DNA of 64,000 bases from DASUNQ01 sp035536455 (GTDB taxonomy: Bacteria; Acidobacteriota; Thermoanaerobaculia; Multivoradales; UBA5704): positions 10,317 through 74,316 of the forward strand of contig DATLOC010000032.1 in NCBI GenBank assembly GCA_035536455.1, written 5' to 3'. Positions 26,209 to 37,461 of this stretch are shown here, piece after piece; within the stretch, counting starts at the first letter, position 1, and each line of letters begins with the position of its first letter. The notes beneath the pieces are model-generated. The model did not search any database. It was not told the origin of the DNA and saw nothing but the letters and a program-made list of their open reading frames with translations. The position numbers and the translations under genes are program-made.

Positions 26209-28164
26209 ATGAACCGCCGCTCGCTCCCAGCCCTTCTCCTCGCCCTCGCCCTGCTCGCGGCCGTCGCCACGCCCGCTGCCGTGGCATCGCCCGCGCCGGC
26301 CCCGGCCGCCGCCGCCACCATCCCAATCGACGAGGTCCACGTCGGCCAGAGGGGCTACGGCCTCTCGGTCTTCACCGGCGGCCAGGTGGAGCGCTTCGAG
26401 GTCGAGGTGCTGGGCGTGCTTCGCAACCTCACCCCGGACACCAGTTACATCCTGGCGCGGCTTACCGGCCACGGGCTGGAGAAGCACGGCGTCATCGCCG
26501 GCATGAGCGGCAGCCCGGTCTTCCTCGAGGGCCGCCTGGCCGGCGCGGTGGCCTTCGGTTGGCCTTTCTCGAACGACGCGGTGGGGGGCATCACTCCGAT
26601 CGCCGACATGCGCCGGCTCAACAGCCTAGCGTCCCCCGGGGCGGCACCCGCAGCGAGCCCGCCCTTGCCGCCGGTGGCGCTCGCCGACCTGCTCGGCGCC
26701 AAGCTCCCCGCCGGATTGCTCGAGCGCGAGCTGGCGCGCCTACGGCCGCCGGTCGCCGCGGGCGGCGTGTCGAGCATCCAGTGGTCCGCCGCCGGTTTCG
26801 GCGAGCTGTCCCAGGGGCTCCTGCGGCAGGCGCTGGGGCCGGTCTTCTCGGCCGGCGCGGCGCCCGGCGGCACCGGTACGGCACTTCCCGGCGCCGCCCC
26901 CGCCACCCTTGCGCCCGGCTCCGCGGTCGGTGCCGTGCTGATCGACGGCGACCTCAAGTTCGCGGCCACCGGCACGGTCACCGACGTCGAGGGCGATCAG
27001 GTCATCGCGTTCGGTCACCCCCTCCTCGGCCTGGGCCCGATCTCGCTGCCGATGGCGAGCTCGGAGATCGTCACCGTCATCTCGAACCAGTACAGCTCGT
27101 TCAAGATCGCCAACCTTGGCGTGCCGATCGGCGCCTTCGAGCAGGACCGCTCCGCCGGCATTCAGGGCCGGCTCGGCGCCACCGCGCCGATGATCCCGCT
27201 GACCCTGCGCGTCGGCGGCGCCGAGAAGTCGCGCACCTTCCACATGCGCCTGGCGGAGGTGCCGCAGTTCACGCCGCTTCTCCTCGCCACCTCCGCGCTG
27301 GGCGGGCTCGAGGCGGCGACGTACATCGGCGGCGCCCACGGCCTCGATTTGACAGCCCGCTTCCGGCTCTCCGGTGGGCGCCAGCTCTCGCTGCGCCAGA
27401 GCTTCGCCGGCGACGGCGCGGCGCTGCAGAGCGCCACCTTCCTGCTGGCGGTCGCCGCCTACCTGCTGCAAAACCCGCTGGAGCGGGTGGCGGTGGAGGA
27501 GATCGAGGTGGACCTCGGGCAGCAGGACCAGCCGCGCTCGGCGCAGCTCGTCGGCGCCCACGCCGAGCGCACCGTGGTGCGGCCGGGCGAGCGCGTGGCG
27601 CTCAACGTCGACCTTGTTCCCTACCGCGGCGCCCCCTTCCGCCGCACCTTCCAGCTCGACCTGCCGCAGGACCTGCCGGCCGGCCGCTACTCCCTCCTGG
27701 TCGGCGACGGCACCAGCGTTGACGCCGCCCGCTTCGCCATCGAGCCGGTCGAGCCGGTGACCTTCGCCCAGGCGCTCGACCTCCTCGGCTCGCTCCACTC
27801 CCGCCGCGACATCGTCGCGCTCGGCGTCTTCAGCGGCCAGGGGCTGGCGATCGCCGGCGAGGTGCTGCCGCGCCTCCCGGCCTCGGTGCGCTCGCTCTGG
27901 GCCGGCACGCCCACCGGTGGCGCCGTGCCGCTCAAGCTCGCCGTCGCGCAGCAGCACCTGGAGCCCGTGGACCTGCCGGTCGAGGGGTTGGTGCGGGTGG
28001 ACCTGGAGGTGCGCCGCGGCGAGCCGCAGGCCGCCGCCGAAGCGCAGCCGGACGCGGCGGGCGCCGTGGGCGAGGAGGCGGCGCCGGGCGATAAGCCGGC
28101 CGCCGCGCCGCCGCCGCCGGCCGGCAAGGCCGGTAAGGCGAAGCCGGGAGGGAAGGGACGATGA
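26209..28164 (+). CDS. Secreted protein with SpoIVB-type (S55) peptidase-like domain
   Basis: A 651-residue exported protein with a long Ala-rich signal region (residues 1-36). Residues 40-140 contain GVIAGMSGSPVFLEGRLAGAV, with the SGS motif at 100-102 that corresponds to the serine site of SpoIVB peptidase S55. A second conserved element is VIAFGHPLLGLG near residue 270. I cannot assign the catalytic His with certainty, and the order differs from SpoIVB. The rest is beta-rich with a Pro/Ala/Lys-rich tail. Such proteins occur in acidobacteria that do not sporulate, so the role is not sporulation and remains unknown. It starts 13 nt after the tsaC-like gene. Confidence 0.68.
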   Translation: MNRRSLPALLLALALLAAVATPAAVASPAPAPAAAATIPIDEVHVGQRGYGLSVFTGGQVERFEVEVLGVLRNLTPDTSYILARLTGHGLEKHGVIAGMSGSPVFLEGRLAGAVAFGWPFSNDAVGGITPIADMRRLNSLASPGAAPAASPPLPPVALADLLGAKLPAGLLERELARLRPPVAAGGVSSIQWSAAGFGELSQGLLRQALGPVFSAGAAPGGTGTALPGAAPATLAPGSAVGAVLIDGDLKFAATGTVTDVEGDQVIAFGHPLLGLGPISLPMASSEIVTVISNQYSSFKIANLGVPIGAFEQDRSAGIQGRLGATAPMIPLTLRVGGAEKSRTFHMRLAEVPQFTPLLLATSALGGLEAATYIGGAHGLDLTARFRLSGGRQLSLRQSFAGDGAALQSATFLLAVAAYLLQNPLERVAVEEIEVDLGQQDQPRSAQLVGAHAERTVVRPGERVALNVDLVPYRGAPFRRTFQLDLPQDLPAGRYSLLVGDGTSVDAARFAIEPVEPVTFAQALDLLGSLHSRRDIVALGVFSGQGLAIAGEVLPRLPASVRSLWAGTPTGGAVPLKLAVAQQHLEPVDLPVEGLVRVDLEVRRGEPQAAAEAQPDAAGAVGEEAAPGDKPAAAPPPPAGKAGKAKPGGKGR

Positions 28165-30395
28165 GGCGCGAGGCCCGTATCGCCGCCGTCCTCCTCGCCG
28201 CAGGCCTGGCCGCCGCACCGCTCGCGGCCAGCGAGGTGCGCGTCTTTCAGACCCAGACCCAGGCCGGCTTCCTCGCCGGCACGCTCGAAGGCCTCTCGGT
28301 CGATCCGCTGGGCCGACTCGAGCTGGCGCACCGCGCCGAGCGGCTGACCGCCCTCGGCGAGCCCTTCCTCCTCTCGGCGGCCCGCCACCCCGAAGGCTGG
28401 GTCGTCGGCACCGGCAATGCCGGCAAGGTCTTCCTGGTCGGTGGGAAGGGGGAGGTCCGCGAGCTCTTCGCCGCCGCCGAGCCCGAGGTCTTCGCCGTCT
28501 GGGCCGACCCCGACGGCACCGTCTTCGCCGGTACCTCGCCGGGCGGCAAGGTCTACCGCATCCCGGCCAAGCCGCAGGGCGCCAAGGGGGAGCTCTACTT
28601 CGCCAGCGGCGAGACCTACGTCTGGGCGCTCGCCCGCGCGACCGACGGCGCCCTCCTCGTCGCCACCGGCACCCAGGGGAAGCTCTTCCGCGTCACCGGG
28701 CCGGAAAAGAGCGAGCTCCTCCACGACAGCGACGACACCCACGTCCGCACCCTCGAGCCGCTGCCGGGCGGCGCGCTCCTTGCCGGCACGGCGGGGGAGG
28801 GGCTGGTGCTCCGCCTCGACGCGCCGAGCTCGCGGGCGGCGCAGGTGCGCACCCTCCACGACGCGACGCAGCCGGAGGTCGTGGCCCTGGCCGCCGCCCC
28901 GGACGGCACGATCTACGCCGCCCTCGTCGCCTCCGAGGCGAGCCTGGTCGATCCCTCGCGCACGGCGGCGGCGACGGCGCCGACCGAGGCGCCCGTCGCC
29001 GGCTCGCCCGAGGCCCAGAACCAGGCGGCGGTGATCGTCGCGGAAGGGGAGGCGGCCGCGGCCGCCCTCGGCATGCGCCGGCCCGACGACAAGGGGCCGC
29101 GCAGCGAGCTGGTGCGCATCTCGCCCGCCGGCCTGGTCGAGAGCGTCTGGGAGTTCCGCGACGAGACGGTCTACGACCTCTCCTGGCAGGCGGACCGCCT
29201 GTGGGTGGCGACCGGGCTCGAAGGCAAGCTCTTCAGCTTCGACGGCAGCCAAATGCTGCTCGAGAAAGACGTCGACGAGCGGCAGGTGGTGGCGCTGGCC
29301 GGCGGCGCGCCGGGCGACCCCGGACCGGCCTTCGCCACGACCAACGCCGCGGCCTTCTACCGCCTGACCGCCGTCACCGAGAAGACCGGCACCTATACCA
29401 GCGCCGCGCTCGACGCCGGCCAGATCGCCCGCTTCGGCAGCTTCCGCTGGCGCGGCGAGGCGCCGGCGGGGAGCGGCATCCGCTTCTCCTTCCGCAGCGG
29501 CGTCTCCTCCGAGCCCGACCGCACCTGGTCGGCGTGGAGCGAGGCGCGGGAGGGGAAGGAAGTGACGCTCGCCGGCGTGCCCGCGGGGCGCTACGTCCAG
29601 TGGCGGGCCGAGCTCCGCGCCGCCGAGAGCGCTTCACCCCGCCTCTACGGCGTCGAGCTCTCCTACCGCCAGGAGAACCTCAGCCCCAAGATCGACACGC
29701 TGAGCGCGCTCGATCCCGGGCAGATCCTCGTGCCCTCGAACTTCAACCCCTCGAACCAGGTCTTCGAGCCCGCGCACCCCAACCGCGAGGGGATCTTCAC
29801 TACGCTGGAGCAGGCCGACCAGCTCGAGGACGGACGCCTCAAGCCGCTGTGGAAGAAGGGCTTCCGGTCGCTGCGCTGGCGCGCCGCCGACCCCAACGGC
29901 GACGAGCTGGTCTACGAGCTCAGCTTCCGCCCGGTGGACGCGAGCGGCGCGACGGGCGACGGCGGCTGGCTGCCGGTCGTGAAGGAGCTCGACGAGGACT
30001 GGTACAGCTTCGACTCCACGGTCCTGCCCGACGGCGTCTACCGTTTCCGGCTGGTCGCCTCCGACCGGCCGAGCAACGAGCCGGACGACGCGAAGACCGC
30101 CGAGCGGCTCTCGGAGCCGGTGGTCGTCGACCACACCGCGCCGCGGCTCGGCACGGTGACGCACGGCAGGAGCCTCCTGGTCGCCGTCGCCGACGAGCTG
30201 TCGCCTCTGCGCGAGGCGGTGTGGAGCGCCGACGCCGGCGAGTGGAAGCCGGCGGAGCCGGAGGACGGTCTCATCGACGGCCGCAGCGAGACGCTCCACC
30301 TCGACGTGCCGGCCGGCAGCCGCCTGGTCCTCCTCCGGGTGACCGACGCCGCGTACAATGTCGTGACCTTCGACCTCTCGCGCGAGGCACGATGA
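28161..30395 (+). CDS. Secreted beta-propeller protein with Ig/FN3-like C-terminal part
   Basis: A 744-residue exported protein (signal peptide about 1-24). Residues 40-400 carry repeated blade-like units of the form VFAVWADPDGTVFAGTSPGG, VWALARATDGALLVATG and VVALAAAPDGTIYAAL, typical of a propeller of the two-component-regulator-propeller kind. The second half is beta-rich and includes WRAADPNGDELVYELSFR, as in Ig or fibronectin-like modules. It has no transmembrane or kinase domain. The ATG overlaps the S55 stop as ATGA, so the two secreted products are probably made in step and may act together. Confidence 0.68.
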   Translation: MRREARIAAVLLAAGLAAAPLAASEVRVFQTQTQAGFLAGTLEGLSVDPLGRLELAHRAERLTALGEPFLLSAARHPEGWVVGTGNAGKVFLVGGKGEVRELFAAAEPEVFAVWADPDGTVFAGTSPGGKVYRIPAKPQGAKGELYFASGETYVWALARATDGALLVATGTQGKLFRVTGPEKSELLHDSDDTHVRTLEPLPGGALLAGTAGEGLVLRLDAPSSRAAQVRTLHDATQPEVVALAAAPDGTIYAALVASEASLVDPSRTAAATAPTEAPVAGSPEAQNQAAVIVAEGEAAAAALGMRRPDDKGPRSELVRISPAGLVESVWEFRDETVYDLSWQADRLWVATGLEGKLFSFDGSQMLLEKDVDERQVVALAGGAPGDPGPAFATTNAAAFYRLTAVTEKTGTYTSAALDAGQIARFGSFRWRGEAPAGSGIRFSFRSGVSSEPDRTWSAWSEAREGKEVTLAGVPAGRYVQWRAELRAAESASPRLYGVELSYRQENLSPKIDTLSALDPGQILVPSNFNPSNQVFEPAHPNREGIFTTLEQADQLEDGRLKPLWKKGFRSLRWRAADPNGDELVYELSFRPVDASGATGDGGWLPVVKELDEDWYSFDSTVLPDGVYRFRLVASDRPSNEPDDAKTAERLSEPVVVDHTAPRLGTVTHGRSLLVAVADELSPLREAVWSADAGEWKPAEPEDGLIDGRSETLHLDVPAGSRLVLLRVTDAAYNVVTFDLSREAR

Positions 30396-30922
30396 ACCGG
30401 ACCGTCGCGGTCTATCCGGGGTCGTTCGACCCCGTCCACAACGGACACCTCGACGTCATCGACCGCTGCCGCCCGCTCTTCGGCGAGGTGGTGGTGGCGG
30501 TGCTCGCCAACGAGGAGAAGCAGCCCTGCTTCTCGGTCGAGGAGCGGCTGGAGATGCTGCGCGAGCTCCTCGCCGACCGCCCCGGCTGCCGCGTCGAGAG
30601 CTTCTCCGGCCTGCTCGTCGACTTCATGGACCGGCTGGGCGCGCGCTGCGTGGTGCGCGGCCTGCGCGCCGTCTCCGACTTCGAGTACGAGTTCCAGATG
30701 GCGCTGATGAACCGGCGGCTCAACCCGCGGGTCGAGACCGTGTTCATGATGCCGCACGAGGACTACAGCTACCTCTCCAGCCGGCTGGTCAAGGAGGTCT
30801 TCCGCCTCGGCGGCGACCTGACCGGCCTGGTGCCGCAGCCGGTGCTCGAGCGGCTCGGCCGGCGCCTCGGCGCGGGCGCCGCCGCCCCCGCGCCGCGCCG
30901 CGCCGCCGAGCCCGCGCGTTGA
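30392..30922 (+). CDS. coaD: Phosphopantetheine adenylyltransferase
   Basis: A 176-residue enzyme that transfers AMP from ATP to 4'-phosphopantetheine in coenzyme A synthesis. It has the nucleotidyltransferase signature YPGSFDPVHNGHLDVI with the HxGH motif, RGLRAVSDFEYEFQMA and EDYSYLSSRLVKE (the ISS/S-R-x-K region). The C-terminus has an extra Ala/Pro/Arg tail of about 15 residues. The ATG overlaps the upstream stop as ATGA. Confidence 0.96.
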   Translation: MNRTVAVYPGSFDPVHNGHLDVIDRCRPLFGEVVVAVLANEEKQPCFSVEERLEMLRELLADRPGCRVESFSGLLVDFMDRLGARCVVRGLRAVSDFEYEFQMALMNRRLNPRVETVFMMPHEDYSYLSSRLVKEVFRLGGDLTGLVPQPVLERLGRRLGAGAAAPAPRRAAEPAR

Positions 30923-31989
30923 GCTCGCCCCTCGACACCTTCCTCTTCCGCATGCCGAAGGTGGAGCTGCACGTCCACCTCGAAGGGTCGATGCGGCCGG
31001 CGACGCTGCTGGCGCTGGCGCGCCGGCACAACATCGAGCTGCCGGCGCGCGACGAAGCGGGCCTCCAGCGCTGGTTCCGCTTCCGCAGCTTCGAGCACTT
31101 CGTCGACGTCTACCTGACCTGCTCGCAGGCGCTCGTCGACGCCGAGGACTTCCGCCTCCTGACGCTCGACTTCATGGCCGAGATGGCGCGGCAGAACGTC
31201 CTCTACGCCGAGGCCCACTTCACGATCGGCACCCACCTGGCGAACGGCCGCGACGGCGAGGAGGTGCGCCAGGCGCTGGCCGAGGCGGTGGCGGAGGGGG
31301 AGCGGCAGCACTACGTGCGGCTGCGGCTGGTCACCGACATCGTCCGCAACGTGCCGCAGATGGCCGACCACACGCTGGAGTGGGCGCTGTCGGGGAAGGG
31401 CGACCTGGTCGCGGCGCTCGGGCTCTCGGGGTTCGAGGCCGTCTTCCCGAGCCACCCCTTTCGCGAGCACTTCGAGTACGCGGCGCGCCAGGGACTCCAC
31501 CGCGTGGCGCACGCCGGCGAGCACGCCGGGCCGGGCTCGGTGCGGGCGGCGCTGGAGGTCTGCCAGGCCGAGCGCATCGGCCACGGCGTGCGCTCGGTCG
31601 AGGACCCGGAGCTGGTCGCCGAGCTGGCACGGCGCGCCGTGCCGCTGGAGATCTGCCCGAGCTCGAACGTGCGTCTCGGGGTGGTGCCGGACCTGCCGAG
31701 CCACCCCTTCGACCGGCTCTACCGCGGCGGCGTGCCGGTCACCGTCAACTCCGACGACCCGCCCTTCTTCGACACCACGCTGACCGACGAGTACCGCCAC
31801 CTCCAGCAGGCCTTCGGCTACGGCGCGGCCGACCTCGCCGGCTTCTCGCTGACCGCGCTACGCCACTGCTTCCTGCCGGACGACGAGAAGGCCGCCCTCG
31901 AGGAAGAGTTCCTGCGCCAGTTCGACCGCCTGGGACGGAAGCTCCTGGGGGAGCCGGTGCTACCCGCCGCGGCGGCCGCCGCGGGCTAG
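30919..31989 (+). CDS. Adenosine deaminase family protein
   Basis: A 356-residue metal-dependent deaminase of the ADA/AMP deaminase superfamily, converting adenosine (or a related aminopurine) to inosine and ammonia. The Zn site and catalytic residues appear as VELHVHLEGS, AHAGEHAGPGS (His and catalytic Glu), ERIGHGV, EICPSSNV and VNSDDPPFF. Adenosine versus adenine specificity cannot be fixed here. The start is a TTG overlapping the coaD stop as TTGA, matching the other overlaps in this operon. A later ATG at 30952 would cut into the first strand before HVHLEG. Confidence 0.88.
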   Translation: MSSPLDTFLFRMPKVELHVHLEGSMRPATLLALARRHNIELPARDEAGLQRWFRFRSFEHFVDVYLTCSQALVDAEDFRLLTLDFMAEMARQNVLYAEAHFTIGTHLANGRDGEEVRQALAEAVAEGERQHYVRLRLVTDIVRNVPQMADHTLEWALSGKGDLVAALGLSGFEAVFPSHPFREHFEYAARQGLHRVAHAGEHAGPGSVRAALEVCQAERIGHGVRSVEDPELVAELARRAVPLEICPSSNVRLGVVPDLPSHPFDRLYRGGVPVTVNSDDPPFFDTTLTDEYRHLQQAFGYGAADLAGFSLTALRHCFLPDDEKAALEEEFLRQFDRLGRKLLGEPVLPAAAAAAG

Positions 31990-32327
31990 GCGCTCGGCCG
32001 GCACCAGGGGCAGTCCGAGTCGGCCTGCACCTGGTCCGACGCGGAGTCGATCTCCGTGCCGCCGACCGTGCTCGACGGCGCCTCCTGGGCCGCCAGGATG
32101 CCGATGTCCTCGAACTTTGTCCGCAGCATCGCCCCTTGCTGCCCATCCCATACTTGGAGCGGCGTCGGCTCCACCGGCTGGCCGCTCTGGTCTTTACCCG
32201 GCGTGACGATCCATACGAAATAGCGATTGGTGAGCGCGAGCACCGCGCTCAGGTCGAGCGTCTTGCCCGCGGCCCCGGTGGCGACCGAGTTGGTGAGGCT
32301 CGAAAGGACTTCGATCTGTGTCGGCAT
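31986..32327 (-). CDS. Small protein of unknown function ending in a CPWC motif
   Basis: A 113-residue protein with no signal peptide or membrane segment. It has a good AAGGAG ribosome site 6 nt before the ATG. Composition is balanced (LDLSAVLALTNRYFVWIVTPG in the middle) and it ends in DCPWCRPSA, a CxxC that could bind metal or be redox-active. I recognise no family. The stop overlaps the adenosine deaminase stop by 4 bp. Its 5' region and the following 120 bp are clearly less GC-rich than the surroundings, which may mean transfer or just a promoter region. Confidence 0.6.
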   Translation of the reverse strand: MPTQIEVLSSLTNSVATGAAGKTLDLSAVLALTNRYFVWIVTPGKDQSGQPVEPTPLQVWDGQQGAMLRTKFEDIGILAAQEAPSSTVGGTEIDSASDQVQADSDCPWCRPSA

Positions 32328-32453
32328 GGCATCTCCTTATTAGGATTCTTTCCTGCAAAGAACAGTTACGAACGGCGAGCAAAAAAACCTCATTTCCGAT
32401 AATACGCTCCAGCCTCGCCTGAACAAACTCCCGCACTCCAAGGAGGGCTCGGC

Positions 32454-33014
32454 ATGATCCCGATCCTGGACCTCTGGTTGCCCATCGTGGTCGCCGCGGT
32501 GCTGGTCTTCGTGGTGAGCTCGATCCTGCACATGGCGCTCACTTACCACCGCCGCGACTACAAGCAGCTCCCCAACGAGGCCGAGACCCTGGAGGGGCTG
32601 CGGCGCGGCGGCATCCCGCCCGGCTTCTACTTCTTCCCCTACGCGGCAGGCCCCAAGGAGATGGGCACGCCCGAGATGCAGGAGAAGTACCGGCAGGGCC
32701 CGATCGGGATCCTGATCGCGCGCCCGGCCGGGGCGCCGACGATGGGCAAGCACCTGGCGCTCTGGTTCGGCTACTGCCTGCTGGTGGGGATCTTCGTCGC
32801 CTACCTCGCCGGCCGCACGCTCCCGGCGGGCCTCGAGTACCTGGAGGTCTTCCGCTTCGCCGGCACCGTCGCCTTCCTGGCCTACGGCCTCGGCAGCATC
32901 GTCAACTCGATCTGGATGGGGGTGCCGTGGGGCAACACCCTGCGGGCGCTCATCGACGGGCTGATCTACGCCCTCCTCACCGCGGGCGTCTTCGGCTGGC
33001 TCTGGCCGAATTGA
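32454..33014 (+). CDS. Conserved membrane protein of unknown function
   Basis: A 186-residue protein with about four hydrophobic helices: residues 6-28, about 101-120, 133-150 and 160-184. Between the first two lies a soluble loop with LPNEAETLEGLRRGGIPPGFY and GTPEMQEKYRQGPIG, which looks conserved but has no known function. The start follows an AAGGAGG ribosome site. It stands alone between two strand switches. No enzymatic motif is visible. Confidence 0.6.
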   Translation: MIPILDLWLPIVVAAVLVFVVSSILHMALTYHRRDYKQLPNEAETLEGLRRGGIPPGFYFFPYAAGPKEMGTPEMQEKYRQGPIGILIARPAGAPTMGKHLALWFGYCLLVGIFVAYLAGRTLPAGLEYLEVFRFAGTVAFLAYGLGSIVNSIWMGVPWGNTLRALIDGLIYALLTAGVFGWLWPN

Positions 33015-33016
33015 CG

Positions 33017-33058
33017 GCGGCCGGATGTACCGGGGCGTGTTTGCCCCGCCCCGGCCGC
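33017..33058 (+). terminator. Nested hairpin upstream of aceE
   Basis: Outer arms GCGGCCGG (33017-33024) and CCGGCCGC (33051-33058) enclose an inner stem CGGGGC/GCCCCG (33031-33036, 33043-33048) with a GTGTTT loop. It lies directly after the membrane-protein stop and ends 19 nt before the aceE ATG. It probably terminates the upstream transcript or forms part of the aceE leader. No T-run follows. Confidence 0.45.
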
Positions 33059-33077
33059 GCGTGAGAACCTAGCGGCC

Positions 33078-35783
<2,706 letters not shown>

Positions 35784-35877
35784 TCGCTCTCAACTCCCGC
35801 TCAAGTCCCGCCGGGGCGCCGGCACGACGCTGGCTAGTGTTTTTTTCGCCTGTAGCGCCGCGACCAGCCTCGCCGGC

Positions 35878-36618
35878 ATGCTCAACTTCCTCCGCCGTAT
35901 CCCACTCTTCCGCGACCTCGAGGAGGTGGATCTCGCGCGGGTCCTCGCGGTCGCCCGCCTCGAGCGCTACGCCGCCGGCGAGCTGCTCTTCCGCGAAGGG
36001 GAGCCGGTGGACGCCCTCTACCTGGTGCGCGACGGGGCGGTGACCGTCTTCCGCGACGCCGCCGGCAAGCCGCAGCAGGTGCTGGCGCGCCTGCGCGAGG
36101 GTGGCTTCTTCGGCGAGATGGGACTGCTCGAGCGGGTGCGCCGCATCGCCTCCGCCCGCGCCTCCTCCCCGACCACGGTCCTGCGCATCGACAAGGACGA
36201 CCTCCTCTGCCTGCTGGCCGACCACCCGCCGCTCGAGTTGCGGCTGCGCAACGAGGTGATCCGCGCCCTCGGCCATGGCGTCTCGGCGCTGATGGGGCTG
36301 ACGCGTAAGGAGGACGTGCGCATCCGGCTGGGCATCGAGATCGAGGCCGTCCTGCCGGACGGCGCGCGCCTGCCGCTCCGGCTCGAGAACCTCTCGGCTC
36401 GGGGCCTCGGCGTCACCGGCGCGCCGGAGGCCTGGCGGCCGGAGACGCCGGTGCGCTTCGGCCTGGCGCCGCCGGGAGAGCCGCCGATCCTCGCCGTCGA
36501 AGGAACCGTCTCCTGGCGCGAGGGCGAGCAGGCCGGCATCGCCTTCGCCGCCCCGTCGTCCGAGCTCGCCGACACGGTCCACCGCGCCCTCCGACGCCTG
36601 CTGGCAACGCAGGGCTGA
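35878..36618 (+). CDS. Cyclic-nucleotide-binding domain plus PilZ-like protein
   Basis: A 246-residue signalling protein. Residues 1-125 form a cNMP-binding (CRP-type) beta-roll: LFREGEPVDALYLVRDGAVTVF and GGFFGEMGLLERVRR, the last being the phosphate-binding cassette region. Residues 140-246 resemble PilZ (RLPLRLENLSARGLGV and VEGTVSWREGEQAGIAF), but the N-terminal RxxxR motif of c-di-GMP binders is not clean. There is no HTH, so it is not a transcription factor of the CRP type. It may link nucleotide second messengers to surface behaviour. It follows aceE by 94 bp that include a T7 run. Confidence 0.78.
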   Translation: MLNFLRRIPLFRDLEEVDLARVLAVARLERYAAGELLFREGEPVDALYLVRDGAVTVFRDAAGKPQQVLARLREGGFFGEMGLLERVRRIASARASSPTTVLRIDKDDLLCLLADHPPLELRLRNEVIRALGHGVSALMGLTRKEDVRIRLGIEIEAVLPDGARLPLRLENLSARGLGVTGAPEAWRPETPVRFGLAPPGEPPILAVEGTVSWREGEQAGIAFAAPSSELADTVHRALRRLLATQG

Positions 36619-36627
36619 GGGGACTGT

Positions 36628-37383
36628 CTAGGCGACGCCAAGGATCCAGCCTTCGAGCAGCGCGCGCTCACGCTCCTCGGGGGAGAGCGCCGGCGTGAAG
36701 TAGGGGCGGAGGAGGTCGAGCCGGTCGCGCTCCTGGAGCCAGGCGCAGATGGCGTAGGCGTCGTGCGCCTCCCGCTTGAGGCCTTCCTTGGGGTAGCGAT
36801 GGCGCAGGCGCGCCGGGCGCACCTCGGCGACGAGCGAGCGCCCCTCCGGCACCTCCCAGCCATCGAAGGGCCAGAAGTGGACGCGGTCGCCGGCGCGGCG
36901 CAGGTAGTCGAGCCAGGGCAGCCCGGCGTGCGTCGCCTTGGCGCGGCTGTCGAGCGTGTCGAAGCGGAAGACGCCGGTGGGGAAGGCGCTCCAGCGGCCG
37001 GTCAGGCGGTGCTCGTCGGGGTCGCCGGAGCGCGGGTTGCCGGGGAGGAGCTCCCGCACCGTCGACTCGTGGGTCGGCCAGTGCCCCTCGAAGTCGGCCA
37101 GGAACTCCTCCCAGCTCTTGAGGTTGTGCCGGTCCATGTAGCTCTGCGGGAAGGAGAAGGCGTGGTCGAGCCCGACCGCCACCGGCCCCTCCTCCCGGAT
37201 CTTCCAGAGCAGCCACTCCGCCAGCTCGCGGCGGCTCCAGCGGCCGCCCGCGTCGTCGTGGTTGAGCTCGTGGTACGGCTCGTGGTCCTCGCGGGCGGCG
37301 AAGACCTGGATCTCGCGCAGGCGGTCGCCCGGGTCCTTGCGCCCCGAGTAGCGGATGCCGATGTACTGCCCGAAGCCGGCCAT
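36628..37383 (-). CDS. DUF429-like protein (RNase H-like fold)
   Basis: A 251-residue soluble protein. The opening QYIGIRYSGRKDP, the VGLDHAFSFP motif and the C-terminal REAHDAYAICAWLQERD follow the acidic-residue pattern of the DUF429 family (GIDxS, GIDxPL, DAxxAAxxA), which is predicted to have an RNase H-like nuclease fold. Usual first acidic residue positions are altered (R where D is common), so activity is uncertain. The ATG is divergent from the amidohydrolase gene, and a TAGCAT -10-like box lies 10 nt upstream of it. Confidence 0.55.
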   Translation of the reverse strand: MAGFGQYIGIRYSGRKDPGDRLREIQVFAAREDHEPYHELNHDDAGGRWSRRELAEWLLWKIREEGPVAVGLDHAFSFPQSYMDRHNLKSWEEFLADFEGHWPTHESTVRELLPGNPRSGDPDEHRLTGRWSAFPTGVFRFDTLDSRAKATHAGLPWLDYLRRAGDRVHFWPFDGWEVPEGRSLVAEVRPARLRHRYPKEGLKREAHDAYAICAWLQERDRLDLLRPYFTPALSPEERERALLEGWILGVA

Positions 37384-37393
37384 GGGTGCGGCG

Positions 37394-37434
37394 ATGCTAT
37401 CAGCGGGCACCGCGCCGCCCGGCGCGCGTAGAAT
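37394..37434. promoter_or_regulatory. Divergent promoter region between 36628-37383 and 37462
   Basis: Minus strand: TAGCAT (37399-37394), 10 nt from the ATG at 37383. Plus strand: TAGAAT (37429-37434), 27 nt from the ATG at 37462, which also has a GAGGAG ribosome site. Confidence 0.35.
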
Positions 37435-37461
37435 CCGCGGGCACCTTCCCGAGGAGCCCGC

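Noticed and set aside
32340..32453. Riboswitch or attenuator in the A/T-rich intergenic region
   Set aside because: No conserved aptamer pattern or paired stems could be found by eye.
35820..35850. Intrinsic terminator after aceE (T7 run)
   Set aside because: The T-run is present, but the nearest stem (GCCGG/CCGGC) lies about 18 nt upstream of it, so it is not a proper terminator.
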